Shown: positions 23,401 to 35,241, counted from the stretch's first letter. The stretch is 64,000 bases of DNA from Siphonodentalium dalli (GCA_032622095.1 CP136066.1:129923917-129987916), one strand, 5' to 3'. Made by a program: numbers and translations. Notes: generated from the letters alone by a model not told the origin.

Positions 23401-23575
23401 CGTTCCCATCTACATGTCAATGTCAACATTCATGACAAATTTCATGAAGATCAGACCAAAGGTACAACCTGTAGCCCGCGCCAAAGGAAATTGTTGACGG
23501 ACACACGGACACACGGACGACGGACGCCAAACCATGGCAATAGCTCAAACTTACAAAAGTAAGTTGAGCTAATAA
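20478..23575 (+). mobile_element. Mobile minisatellite family F1, copy C (3.1-kb expanded array)
   Basis: Complete ends: 5' AATGAAAGTGTCAATGACAC and 3' hairpin AGCTCAAACTTAC/GTAAGTTGAGCT plus AATAA. Inside are about 18-19 monomers of 155-165 bp. Type A monomers start AAAGAGTAAAATCCAAGATG; type B start GGATTGAATTTTGAAATCCA and follow GATCAGACGAACAGTACGAC. From about 21.4 kb they often alternate, with A-to-A spacing near 310-320 bp, a higher-order repeat. The tract ACACGGACACACGGACGACG precedes the end. Reading frames of about 60-80 codons in this block are one repeat translated many times and are not genes. Confidence 0.93.
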
Positions 23576-24319
23576 GTAGGTAGATAATAAATGACAAAAC
23601 ACAATATATGCCAGAAAGATATCAATTTTGATGGGATGTTTGCATTGAGCAGTCAATTAATAGCATGTTAGGTCTACATGAATTTGCGAACGCTTACTTC
23701 TACAAGAATTACTTGTTGTTTTACAGAAGGAATGTTTAAGAGATTTTGAATATTTTGTATGCTATTATGGATGATGAATTTAATTGAAAAAGCATTACAA
23801 TATGTCAAAATTTATTTCTGAAACAGTTTTCAGTAAAATAGGATTGAGAATATTTATGATATGCAAACAACTATTTATCATGTTCACTGTAGTACTATGT
23901 CAATGTTGGAAACTACTCACAAAGGTTCATATTAGTGCAAGCCAGTGACAGTTTAGTTTGTCCATGAGCAAGATAAATATCATAGAAAAATTTCAACCAA
24001 AGTTCTCATTGTGCAAATTTAGAAACTCTCTCTCCTACCAGGAATGAAGAATAAAAATATTACAATAATTTATTCATTTGCATAATTTCAATATTCAGAA
24101 AACAGTTAGTTTCAAATAACTTTCAAATTCTAAATATACAAGACGCTAGACTTAAATTCAAACATTTCCCTATATGGAATTGACAGACTGGCTTCCAATA
24201 TATTCTGTATCTTACTTCCACACTGACATAGCACTTTTTCTATTGATGACAAAATATTAAGAAAAATATTGAAATTATAGAGAAATGAGAGAAGAGGATT
24301 ATGGTTAACCTCTCTAGTT
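23576..24319 (-). other. Probable 3' UTR and downstream flank of the SNAP-25 gene
   Basis: AT-rich sequence downstream of the SNAP-25 stop codon on the minus strand. Candidate AATAAA signals read on that strand lie at 24069-24074 and 23811-23816; which one is used cannot be told. The F1 array ends at 23575, so transcript and satellite may nearly meet. Confidence 0.5.
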
Positions 24320-24388
24320 CTAGTTCTCTCTAAGTAATTTGGTGGCCCTTGTATTAGCTTCCTTGACTCGCACTTCATTAGATTCAGT
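24320..24388 (-). CDS. SNAP25: SNAP-25-type t-SNARE, terminal coding exon
   Basis: On the minus strand an acceptor (CACTATATTTCAG) is followed by 22 codons and TAG. The translation begins TESNEVRVKEANTRATKLL and ends REN, matching the end of the second SNARE helix and the short C-terminal tail of SNAP-25 proteins. Phase is 0 on both sides, which agrees with the donor of the preceding exon (30532). Vertebrate SNAP25 has its last intron at the same place, just after the DRI-x2-K segment. The exon is shorter than the usual gene-finder cutoff, and the longer open frame over 24130-24438 is in a wrong frame. SNAP-25 supplies two of the four helices of the membrane-fusion SNARE bundle with syntaxin and synaptobrevin at the plasma membrane. 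Confidence 0.92.
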   Translation of the reverse strand, partial: TESNEVRVKEANTRATKLLREN

Positions 24389-24890
24389 CTGAAATATAGT
24401 GTATTTACAAGTGTTATTGGAAACATCATTTTCCACACAAAATCAAGCTGAAATAAACAAAAGGTTTGTCAATGGTACATAGCATGATTCTAACAGTTTC
24501 ATGAAATATATATAATACAGAAAAAGTCAGTAATTCAAATTCCTTTAGCAAAATTTGACCAGTCAAACTAAAATTGATAACAATATTCACCTAATTAACA
24601 CATTTTATGAGTTTTATCTGGAGCTTTATATACGAGGTTTTCTCGACAGTCAGCTGCTAACTGTAAACAATTTTCCGAGAAAAGACAGGGTTCCAGTTGT
24701 ATAAACATTGGTACAGAAAAGGCAGAATATCAACCATCGCAAATTTTCTATATCTTTCTAATTGCAGATGTTCCGATCCAAGATATTAGTACAGGGTTAC
24801 AATATTATTGACTGCTTTCTATCGTTAAGTCCGAACAGACATATAATTAATCAAACATCCGATCATGGGAATCATCACTTTCATATTAGT

Positions 24891-25280
24891 CTGGCAGCCA
24901 AACCATGATTTTTGGCCAATGAGTATTTTCGCGTATAAAAGATTTTTCTTTACAGATTGATCTGGGGTACCCGTCTGAAGAATCCACTGGCTGCCTAGCT
25001 GACAGCCTTGAAGAATTTGAGAAATTCTGGTAAAACCAAGATAGCAGTCAAAATGATCATCATTGCAGCAAGATGAAGGTTTCTACTGGAAAAGAACCAG
25101 AAAAGTAAAGCACTAGCACTATGATTATGTCCATGGATCTCAGTGTGTTATATCAGTCAAATCTGCGATGATGGTTTCAATGATGGCCGCAAAGATGGTG
25201 GCTTTAAATAACGGAAGTGTCCAGTATGTGGAGTGCTATTGGCCAGAAATGGGATATCTGTCAAAATATTTGTTATGTCC
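24891..25280 (+). repeat. Left arm of a diverged inverted repeat inside the SNAP-25 intron
   Basis: Aligns with the reverse complement of 28657-29058 at roughly 65-75% by eye. Matching blocks include TCTGAAGAATCC, GTTTCTACTGGAAAAGAA and GGTTTCAATGATGG against GTTTCAAAGATGG. Near 24955-25030 the arm has an exon-like look: TTTCTTTACAG, then an open stretch reading DLGYPSEES, then CTG-GTAAAA. The arms enclose 3.4 kb, so this is either a TIR element or an inverted gene-fragment duplication. Confidence 0.65.
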
Positions 25281-26756
25281 GACATACCAAATCAAAACCT
25301 TGGTTGTTGTCTTCTTATGCATACGAATGCGAACCTAAATAAATACGTAAAAGAGATGAAATAAAATTTTCTAATGAGTGTGATATCATGTTGAATATGC
25401 CACCAACTTGGACCGAAATAGATGTTCATTCCAACAAAAATTTAGCCAAAAAATCAAAACTTTAATTGAAATAATATAACATAACTTTAGTATGGTTGAA
25501 AGAATAGCACCATGCCATGTAATAGTACAGCAAGTGATATGGTGAAATCTGATTAATCAACAAATGAACATGTGGCTCGTCTGAACAGCCATTCATTTTT
25601 TGTGCTAAGTGTTTTTATGCGGTTGTTACTTGAAATGCTCTGGGAATTAATGTCTATGTCGAATACATGTTATTTCTGTATGTTCCAACAGTTTCTCTGT
25701 GAACGTTTAAAAAGTCAGAAAGGTTGACGATTATTGCCACAAGTGACATTTATAGCAAACTATCTTTGGTTATATTGTATCATGACCAAACTGAGAGTGA
25801 TAGCAATATTGCATTAGATGCCCCGGGATTGCATCTACAAATGAGTGCAATGGTGAATGGTGAAATGGATATTGAGAATGCTTGGTAACAATACAGTACA
25901 ATCTGAGGATGTTCCAACTAAAACTGTTACCAGACCCTCAGAGATGAGTATTCAACTTCGCACAAAATCGTTTGTTCAACAGGAATGTATGTAAGGTAGG
26001 TGAAGATCAATTTATGAATCGTCACATGTGGGACAAGCATATATTTTCCAGACAAACAAATCCTTTAAACGAAGCAATTCTCCAGGTGGGGGGATGTCAC
26101 CTGAGTGGTCAGAAGAACTGGACAGAAGGGGTCGGGATCAGAACAAAGGGATATCTGGTTATTTGTATGCATAGAACAGATGCACGCTACCATTCTGATT
26201 GCTAGTAAACATCCTTGGGACGACAAACAATACATGCTGCAGCATTAACTTTTGGTTAATCCATGGGATTTCACCAATTTCTCTGAGTTGAAGCTCTGTT
26301 GATAGCAATAAGAAAGCATATCCAGCATGAAAGACTTGTTTTAACATCCGAAAGGAGAAAAATGTGCAGCAAAGTTTTCCAATCTCTGCAGCCCATCCCT
26401 ACTCAGTAATCCGCAGAGAATATGAAGCAGACGAATTTCAAGCATTAGAAACTTGTATGCCTTAGACATCGACCCATCTAATTTGGATTCCATGGAGTTT
26501 GGCTTCATTAAAGATGAAAACTCAAAGTCCCATGATCCGTGACTGTCTGTTTCAACAGAAGTCACATCAGCAACTTGTGCAGCTCTGCAGATGATAAGAT
26601 GTTCACATTTATACCAAACTATCTTTGGTCATATTGTATGGCTGGACAGACAGCACAAAGCCTGAGGGAGTACTATTGTGAACACTTACATGTGTCAGCA
26701 GCCACACAGAACTTCTAGACCAACTACATGGCACCGAGATTTGCATGAACCATATT
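25281..26756. other. No gene seen; short direct repeat
   Basis: GCAAACTATCTTTGGTTATA near 25757 recurs as CCAAACTATCTTTGGTCATA near 26615, about 860 bp apart. No coding recognised; open frames here have no known domain. Confidence 0.5.
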
Positions 26757-27290
26757 GTCATAAATCAAAACAAGAGCATCCCTATTTTAAAGGCATGGCA
26801 AAATATGCCCTTTAGCCATATCAAATTTACTACCGCTAAATACAATAAATATTTGAGCTTACAAAGAATATCCGTTATACCCATAATTTCAATGACAAAA
26901 TGCAGTCAAATGCTAAGTCAAAAAAGGGCCGTAACTCAAGTGAAAATAATTGGACAGAACCCATATTTGAACTTGGTCTGTATTTTTAGATGGGAAACAC
27001 ATATACCAGCTTTGGTTCAGATAAAATAATCCAACAGGAGTTATCTGTCAGAAACCAAAATGTTATGAAATCGGTCAAATTCTAAGTCGAAAAAGGGCCG
27101 TAATTCATGTAAAAATAATTGGACGGAACCCATATTCGAACTTGGTCTGTATTTGTAGCTGGGAAATACACATACAAATAATCCAAACTTGAGTTATCAG
27201 TCGGAAACAAAAGAAATTTAACGGATAGACAGATGACTGGACAGACAGGTACAAAGTCTGAGGGAATACTATTGTGAACACTTATGTGTG
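26757..27290 (+). mobile_element. Mobile repeat family F5, copy 1
   Basis: Starts AACAAGAGCATCCC and then a hairpin AGGCAT-GGCAAAAT-ATGCCC. Two monomers follow (AAAAAGGGCCGTAACTCAAG near 26919 and AAAAAGGGCCGTAATTCATG near 27090), then an ACGGATAGACAGATGACTGG tract. The second copy (39772-42545) has the same order. The uninterrupted CGCTAAATACAATAAATATT at 26835 is the empty site for the F1 insertion in that copy. The tail CTGAGGGARTACTATTGTGA also occurs alone at 26663. Confidence 0.8.
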
Positions 27291-28656
27291 AGTTGCAGTG
27301 TGGGGTCAATTGTCTGCTGTCCATGTAGTAGTGGGGTGCAGGCCAAATGTAGTGGGGTGCGGGATATTAAAAGTCAATAAATATTGAGATCTTTGTTGAA
27401 ATATGGTATCAATATGGTATGGTATCAGTCTAATTGGCACAAATTTTATTGTCAGTTTGGGCCTGGTGATATTGATCCATATTCCATAAGCATCTGAGTC
27501 AAAACTGTGATTGAGTAAAAAGAAATATGCTTATGGTGACTGTAATCGTTGATTCAATATTGAACTATTTTAAGGTTTATTTAGATCCTTTCCTGTCTCA
27601 GTTCAAGTATGGGCTTATTTAAGTGTAACTGGGCAGAGGTCTATCACAGAATGACATTTTGTTTGAGAAAAACCTGACTTAATATTATTTTATGGATGCA
27701 ATAATTATTGCACCCATCTTCTGAATTAATTATACAAACTTCTGAAGTGGTGTTACCAAACCTACAAGCATGACAACTGTCCCCCTATCTTTCTTTTTCA
27801 CCTGCACTATGTTTATTATTATATTTATTATATTATTGTAGGGCTTTGACCTATAAGCTATGTCTTCCATAGAGCCGCGTTGTCACTATGTAACTTGGAT
27901 AATCAAATAAAATCACTTGAATTTGAGTTTGAAAGAACATTACTACCACAAAATTAGGAGACTTCACATACCGGAACACGTGCACCTGCGTTCTTACAAC
28001 AGTCATCATTGTATTTCTACATTGCACAGTTATGCCATAGATTTTGGCCAATGGTGGGCTATGTGTGTCTTTAGTAGTTGTCAAGATGGCGATATATTTC
28101 TAAATTATCAGTTGACAATTCAGATATGTTTTATCAACTTATGAAAACATGGAAAATATTGCTTATGAAGTGGAACTTACAGTCAAAAGTCGGAATGTTG
28201 GATGAAACGAAGTGCAAATATGTTGGTTCTCTGCTTTCTCTATTCAAGGACTATTCAAGGACTGGTTGTTCAATTCAAGTACCAAAGCTGAAATCGAATT
28301 CGAGGACTATTCATTCCCAGGTCCACAAATCAAGGACTATTCAACTCTGTGCGAAGCCTGCAGCATGACAGATGAACGGATGGACAGACTGATTATATAA
28401 TACAACCTTTTTGTTCACATCGATGGATGAGGTTACCATTTTAAGCCACCTTTGATAGCCCAGATTCAGATACAATATGCAGAAATGTACCGGTGTATGG
28501 CTTCTACTTCATTAACTTATGATGATGGCAAACTCCTTCTAAAATGAGGGGTGATCAGTTTCTTTCATCCAGTTTGGGCAATTGTTTATGTTTACTTTCG
28601 TCTACATGAGGCAATGACCAAAGTGCTGACTTTATGGCATTATCTAAGTTGTAATG
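27291..28656. other. No gene seen; F5-like tail
   Basis: At 28366-28412 the phrase GGATGGACAGACTGATTATA TAATACAACCTTTTT is the 3' end of family F5, probably a truncated copy. A small CAAGGACTATTCAA repeat lies near 28245-28340. No coding recognised. Confidence 0.5.
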
Positions 28657-29058
28657 AGCCATTTATTTGACAAATACCCATTTCTAAATAATATCATGAC
28701 TCCACGTACCAGTACTGAGGGCTTTTGTTAGGAATTTAGTAAAGCTAAGAATTTTGAGATTTAAATCCACCATCTTTGAAACTATCACCACAAACTCAGC
28801 TGAAATAACACAAAGAGATCCCAAAAACATAATCATTATGATCCATTATGCTAGTGCTAGTGCTATGCTTTTCTGCTTCTTTTCCAGTAGAAACCATCTC
28901 CTTGTCAATGATGGCCATTTTGGTTTTATCCAAATTTCTCAAGGCTGCCATCTAGTCAGCCGTTGGGATTCTTCAGAAAGGTAACCTAGACCACTGGAAT
29001 CTGCTGATAAGAAAACTATATAATTTAAAATACGCATTTCTACCTTGGCAGCCTGGCT
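28657..29058 (-). repeat. Right arm of the diverged intronic inverted repeat
   Basis: Mirror of 24891-25280. On the minus strand the counterpart of the exon-like stretch reads DSSGLGYLSEES after TTTTCTTATCAG, then runs into a stop. The protein-level similarity of the two arms over about nine residues could reflect old coding sequence or simply the DNA match. Confidence 0.65.
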
Positions 29059-30531
29059 ATGCGGAAAAGTAAACCTGAATAAAAAACACTGTGAACAGAA
29101 ACCACAAGTCATGGAGGTACAATCTACTACAATAAAAGTAGGGAATAGATACTGATACTCAAATAATGAGAACTCACTCCAATTTGAAGTCAGTGTGTTT
29201 TGAAACAACCCTAGATATCAGATTAATTATAAATCTTTACTTGCATACATTGTTCGTTATTTTGGTGTAAACACATAAAGTTTTTAAAGTTCTGATAATT
29301 TTGAAACCCAACTCTATTCGAGTGAACCTACAAGTTGTAAGTTTCACTTTATGGGCAGATATGCTGATGTGAATCTTGCTAAAACCTGTAATTTTTTTGC
29401 TGATCTATTGCTAGCTATACATTTTACAAGGAAAAAAGAAGGTGCATTAAAGTAATTGTGATGCCAAAATGAGCAACAATCATTGCAAGTAAAAGTTTAT
29501 ATCGACACTGACCTCGGTTCGTGTATATGTAAACTACATATGCGTGATGTTACAATATGTGGACGATATTGTTCATTGCCAATATTGTTCATTGCCATTA
29601 CATACAACATTCACCAAATGGTCTGAGGATTAACACATTCTGTGCATTCAAGTTAACATATGTGGATTTATTTAGGCTTATGTACCAGATTATTAGAAAG
29701 ATTGTTTTCTTTTAACACCAAATGGACTGGTTATTCTATATGCTTGGCATATTATCAATTACAATTTTATACCTATGTCATACTATTTGAGGGTGTTCTG
29801 TGTCAAGCTTTCTTATCAATCCCCCTAGATATTATAGTAGACCATGTACATACAAGACCCTTTAAACCTGTGGCCAGTTTAAGATACCTGAAACATCTAA
29901 GAACACACGATTTCTGCAAGATTATCTTTCTGACAGGATTTTGTAAATGAAGAAAATAACTATTCCCTGAAACAAGCTTTAAATACGATAAACTGGAATT
30001 TTAAGTGAATTGTAAGGATATTATTCAAGGTAATTTCACCACTAAAGAGGTAGAAATATGGTAATAGGATAACAATGAAAACACAGTTCAGGATTATCAA
30101 TGCAACCTTGATGAATCTAAGATATCTGTATTCACTTTATAATACCGGCAGTTTGACCAGATCAATCAGAATATTCAAATTGGGGTGACACACTTGAGTT
30201 TTCTACCAACCAAAACTCTTTTTGTAGCTGACAACAGAAAATTCCACTAACAAACAACACGCTCATTGAGACATTGGTATTTATTAATACCAGATGACAA
30301 ACAAGTTTCTGTTATAGCAGATTGAACTAAATGGTAGTAAGAAAGTGATAAAAACCAAAACTTAGAAAATGTATCTCTTTTCCTTGCTTGAGTCCCTCAC
30401 TATTAACACATAAGTATTCCACAACAAGTGATTTGACTCAAGACATTTTCAGAGTTGCATACAAAGTACAAATATTGCACATTTATCAAGTTTAGGAGGC
30501 AATATAACTGCCTAAATTGATGTGATTTTAC

Positions 30532-30676
30532 CTTCTGGTTAATTCTGTCCACTTGTCGATTCTGTGAATCAATCTCATTGCCCATATCAACAGCCATGTT
30601 TCTTAAGTTACCAATCATACCGCTCACTTCAGTTAAGTTGTTCTCCATCTCATCTTCTCTGGCATCATGTGTTATT
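30532..30676 (-). CDS. SNAP25: SNAP-25-type t-SNARE, second SNARE-motif exon
   Basis: The minus-strand exon starts after an AG acceptor (ATAATTGATAG) with one base that completes a Lys codon. It runs 48 codons and ends AACCAGAAG before GTAAAA. The translation contains [20 protein letters not shown], then [20 protein letters not shown] and RINQK. This is the diagnostic second SNARE motif of SNAP-25 (DAREDEM start, GNLRNMA, MGNEI, QNRQ-DRI). The zero-layer glutamine is the Q of DSQNR. Length and both intron positions fit the penultimate exon of animal SNAP25 genes. Its product supplies the Qc helix of the neuronal/secretory SNARE complex. SNAP-23-like paralogues share the motif, so the exact orthologue is inferred from wording. 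Confidence 0.96.
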
Positions 30677-32348
30677 CTATCAATTATCCAAAAATATCTT
30701 AAGTCTGAGAGAGAACTAGTGCCATGCATTTAGAGATTAATTAAAATATTAATGGGAGGGCATACCTCAAATACATGGAATATTTCAATATCCAGAAAAA
30801 TGTATATCACTGACAAAAGATTGACATTGCAGAATCAGGAAATTTCAGTTTATACTATTATGGTTCAATATTTCTTTAGTCAATTCTAATGACAAGATCA
30901 TCTAAAGAAAAGTTCAAAGTCATAGAAATATAAAATATCCTATTAATCCTAATCCCACCAGAACAGCTTTTAGTGGCCACCGGCATAGTGAACAAGACTT
31001 TTAGCAGCCACCCGCCTATTGGACAAACGGCTATTACCGGCTGCAAAAAAGGGATATTGTTCCTCTCTGTCTTATGGAGGGGGGTTAAAGTTTTTGGAGT
31101 GAGTGGCTGATTCTTAAACTTATAAAGCTGTCTCCATTAGAAACAGTCTCAATCAACAAAAGGTGGTAAACACAGAACTATAGAACTGTTCATCTATATA
31201 GGGTAGAAATTAATTCACTGAAAGGAAGTGTTAAAACTGTATAAATGACCTATTTCCACAGACCTACCATTTTAACAAATGCCTTTACCTGTAACCAGTA
31301 ATAGTTCATATGAGTAGAGACTGAAGGCTCCTGGGAATACATTTGACATTCAATTTCAAAATTATTTACCAAAACAAAACCTCTCTGGTCTGGCTAGAGA
31401 GAGCTGTCTGCTTGTTGATACTGCACTGTCAGATTTGACATGTGGATAATTATCAACAGAGCAGACTGTTTCATTGTAAGAGATATCATTCTAGCATATG
31501 CACAGTGTGTATTGTATTGTGATTGTGAAATCAATTTAAAACAAGTGTTTGATAACAGGGATGCTAGAAGCACCAATGGGCAAGGGTGATGGGCTTCTTT
31601 ATATAATTGTGTCTTTAATAATTAATAATAATAATAATTAACTAAAAAAAACGAGCGTCGCACAGCGACCGCATTTATCCCGTCGGGTCGCTAAAACATG
31701 ACAGCTAGAGAGACACGTTTGCAGTTGTTTACCAAAACTAAGAATAGAACCAAAACAAGATCACGTGCCCGATTGGGTCAGTTGCTAAATAAAGATTTGA
31801 TGGATCATGCGGATCGATACACAAATTCCATTGGTGGGATTAACATGCAGTACTATATGATCATTAATAAGATTTAATAAGTCAACATCTGCCTGGTAAT
31901 TTATTCGCAATGTTACCAAAAACTCTCAGCAGCATCAGGGTAATATATAACCAGGGCGCTGATCGTTCTCAGTAAATCGGGAGAGCGGAACTATATCGCC
32001 GGAGGCACGTGATCAAGTCGTGAGAGGGCCAAGGTCTTTTCGCAAGATTCGAAAATTGGGGAAAGTATGTTTTTGTTTGAAATTAATCCCCCCACCCTCC
32101 CCCTTTTTTTTGTTTTGTTTTTGTTTTGTGATCCTGCAGCATTCGCTTGGCACTGACCAGCAGACATCACTAACCAGGGGGTCTAGTGTCTCGTTTCAGG
32201 TCCGGGTTCCCACGGACTCCGCTTGTTTGCTTGTGGCCATGGCGCATTGTGGGCCAAAAAAGGAAGACGCGAAGCAAGAAATGGATAACTGGACAGTGAA
32301 CATCCTACCAATAATTTCACAACTACCATTTTGATTAATAATTCATTA
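30677..32348. other. No gene seen within the intron
   Basis: Mostly featureless AT-rich DNA with an ATT microsatellite near 31617-31640. A less AT-rich stretch (31650-32330) starts GAGCGTCGCACAGCGACCGC and holds a TATA-like GGTAATATATAAC at about 31940 upstream of an initiator-like TTCTCAGT. It could be the 5' part of a retroelement, but no protein supports this. Confidence 0.4.
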
Positions 32349-32914
32349 AATGAAGGTAGTCAATCAGGCAGACCTGTCTTTGTTGTGTTACGACCCTGCA
32401 GGATAAAAATTATTATTAATATAAATAAAAAACAAATTTATTTAAAATTAAATTTTTGTTGTTTTTTTTTTAAATTGAGCAAGGAGTTCAATCTGAATTT
32501 ATTTTTTTAATTGAGCAATGGGTTCAATCTGACTTTTTTTTTAGTTATGTCCCTGGCTCCGCTCACATTTGACCCAGTGACCTCATTTGAACAAATCTGA
32601 ACCCCAGTCACCCAAGGACCATTCATACCAAATATGAACCCATTCGGCCCTATGGAATTTGAGAAGAAGTCATTTTAAGAATTAATATGGCGGGAAAGAG
32701 TTATGGTCCTAGCTTCGCAACTATTTGACCTGGTGACTTCATTTGAACAAATCTGAATGTGAGTCATTTAGGGAACATCCACACAAAATATGAACCCATT
32801 CGGTCCTATAGATCTGAAGAAAAAGATGTTCAAAGAATTGTTGATGGACGGATGGATGGACGAGAAGTGATGACTATAGCTCCACCGGAGACTTCGTCTC
32901 AGGTGAGCTAAAAA
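32349..32914 (+). mobile_element. Mobile minisatellite family F3, copy 1
   Basis: 5' AATGAAGGTAGTCAATCAGG, an A/T-rich zone with TTGAGCAAGGAGTTCAATCT, and two monomers of about 160 bp (CATTTGAACAAATCTGAA twice). Then come GGACGGATGGATGGACGAG and the terminal hairpin TAGCTCCACC...GGTGAGCTA with inner GAGAC-TTC-GTCTC, followed by AAAA. The full 62.1-62.6 kb copy has the same 3' end. Confidence 0.85.
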
Positions 32915-33336
32915 CTAACCTGAGTTTAATACACAGGTTACAACCTGACATGTATGTGTGAAAACGAAAGTACAATAAAACCCGTCTTACAGACTAGTTA
33001 CAGTTTTACTCGCTAATGAAATGGACACATTCCGTTCGCAATGAATACCACTAATCCATTACTAAGACATGTTCATCAATGGGGCCTAAAAATACAGCTG
33101 CACACTTGTGATTATACATATTGTATACTATAACAACACCCTTTTATAATATACATGTAGCTTCATCAAAGTGTGAAAATCAATTAATACCAGTTCACCA
33201 CTGATATGTCTTCAATCAGAGGGAATATCTAATGTTACCGGCGGTACATTCTGTGAATGTTAATGTGCGGGTATATACGGTACCAGAAATAAGGAAATCC
33301 CTGTCATTTGGGGAATCCCCGCAAATGCACAAATTA
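32915..33336. other. No gene seen
   Basis: Featureless AT-rich intron sequence between F3 and R1. Confidence 0.5.
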
Positions 33337-33978
33337 ACGAGAGGCCGATCACGATCGGCAGATGTTTAACCCATACCTTGGCGATAGCGACTAGCCATAA
33401 CTGATTATTTGTCAAAGATATGATCACAGGAATTAATCCATATATCAGTACCCAACTTGAAATCAAAAGCTCCAATAATTTGTCTTAAGAAAGGGTTTGG
33501 GTTGGGGAGGAGTAGTTTTAAATCTCATAACTCTGTCCCTATTCACACAAGGACCTCTCACTATGAGATCCAATGGTTTAGTGATTTCGGAGGACATGTT
33601 TAGGAGTTTAAGTTAACTCATTGGAAGCAAAAGTGATAAATCCCTATCTTTGCCACTTTTGACATGCCAGATATTCAAAATTGATTATTCACTTCTAAAG
33701 AGAAATTATAATTGCTTAGAACGACATATATGTAGGGGATTCCATCTCGTATTTAAATGGTACTTTAATTACCCCCCCCCCTTCTCCCCAGTTATTTGTT
33801 TATCAAACATGGACAGATATAAAATCAGATCTGACCTGTGTATTAAATAAGATTACGTGTTTCATAACAGGGGTGTATGGTTTTCAAAAATATATGTAGT
33901 TTATACAATTCAAAAGTATTATCTATATAATGTTATACAGACATAATATGATGGGGATGCTGGCCCCTATGACCACTA
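33337..33978. repeat. Interspersed repeat R1, full copy 2
   Basis: Collinear with 10938-11606, including the hairpin GCCGAT-CACG-ATCGGC, the poly-C tract near 33771 and the end GACCACTA. Here no MITE follows the end, unlike copy 1. Confidence 0.88.
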
Positions 33979-34856
33979 AATCGTTCATATAAAAGAAAGT
34001 AAGTTAGCCCTCATTTGAATGGTTTCACACATTACAATGTTTTATAAGTAGCTTGGGCACTAAAAGCCACAACCTTCAATGTTAATCTTCTAAGTGCTCT
34101 GTGGCCCCTAAAATTCAATCAACCATGAAAATGTGAACAAATGGGAAAATAATGTTCTTGGAAATACTAACATCTACCATATTGATTTTCAAAACAAGTC
34201 ATCACTTATAATAGTCATGTATATTTATCTGCCTGTTTCCCATTGCATAGATAAATCATATTGGCTATCAGCTGTTGTTTTAATTTCAAATTGAAAGCAC
34301 GTGTCTGAAGGGGTAATATATTTTTCAAAAATCAATTAATCAGTCAATACCAAAATTGATAGAAGTGAATAGTGTGCAAAGATACCCAATAGATATTAAG
34401 AGATATGAGGAAGAGTCCATGTACATTATAGCATGTGTCTATGGAAACCTTGGAAAGGGTTAATTATTTTTGAAGCAAATTAATGGAATTTAGAAGACAC
34501 TTATATAGGTGAGGGGGGCCCTTATCTCACCCTGTAATGAAATTTCAAGAATAGGAGAAACACCAGTCTTGTGCTGCCATTAATCAATTTGACAGTTAGA
34601 ATAAACAAACAGCCAGCCACCAGTGTTGTTTATCTTGCTTGACCCACCAGAGCTCTGTATCATAAGTCATCACTCATTTCATAACAGATTTCACTTGGAA
34701 TGACAACATCTATAAAAATCCTCTCATATACTCTGGATGTTGGATGATCACATGGTAATTTATTGATATCATTATATTACATGAAACTATTGCAATAAAA
34801 TCTTCATATTTTCAAAACAGGATATCACACCTAATTAATCGTATAAAACTAAAATA
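33979..34856. other. No gene seen
   Basis: AT-rich intron sequence without recognised features. Confidence 0.5.
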
Positions 34857-35241
34857 AATGAAAGTGTAAATTTTTTTTTATTATTTAATTTTTTTTTAAT
34901 TGTTATTTAAAGTTCAAACAAAATTTAATATTTGTATATGCTAAATTTAGCAAGGAGCTAAATCTAAAAAAAATTAAATTTTTTTAATTTTTTTTTTTTC
35001 TCGAAAAAGGGTCATAACTCCTTTAAAATTAATCGGATCAAACCCATATTTGGACTCGATCTGTATTTTGGGCTGTGAAACTCACATACCAAATTTGGTT
35101 TCGATCGGATAGAAAATGTTTGAGTTATCGCATTACTTGTAAAGTGTCTACGGACAGACAGACGGACAGACGGACGAACGACGAGTGGTCAATCCGGGCA
35201 ACGACACTATGTTTACCATACTATGGTATGGGTAAACATAA
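34857..35241 (+). mobile_element. Mobile minisatellite family F2, copy 2 (single monomer)
   Basis: The 5' start AATGAAAGTGTAAA resembles the F1 start. Then come an A/T tract, TTTAGCAAGGAGCTAAATCT, one monomer (GGGTCATAACTCCTTT), a short GACAGACGGAC tract and the hairpin GTTTACCATAC...GTATGGGTAAAC followed by ATAA. Confidence 0.82.

Larger units (their letters stand above)
24389..30531 (-). other. SNAP-25 intron (6.1 kb)
   Basis: Donor side: AACCAGAAG then GTAAAATCA on the minus strand. Acceptor side: TATTTCAG then ACTGAA. It contains a pair of diverged inverted repeats (24891-25280 and 28657-29058), an F5 mobile repeat (26757-27290) and otherwise unrecognised AT-rich DNA. Confidence 0.85.

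Noticed and set aside
20478-23575. Regular repeats considered as a CRISPR array
   Set aside because: The units are 155-165 bp and contiguous, without unique spacers, in a eukaryotic genome.
20655-23656. Many 60-80-codon open frames with shared phrases (ARAKGFSHAKSKIQDGCW) that look like a protein family
   Set aside because: They are the F1 160-bp DNA unit translated repeatedly, on both strands, with no start, domain or codon-level conservation.
24130-24438. 102-codon minus-strand open frame over the SNAP-25 last exon
   Set aside because: It reads a different frame; the SNAP-25 frame is shown by splice phase and by match to the family.
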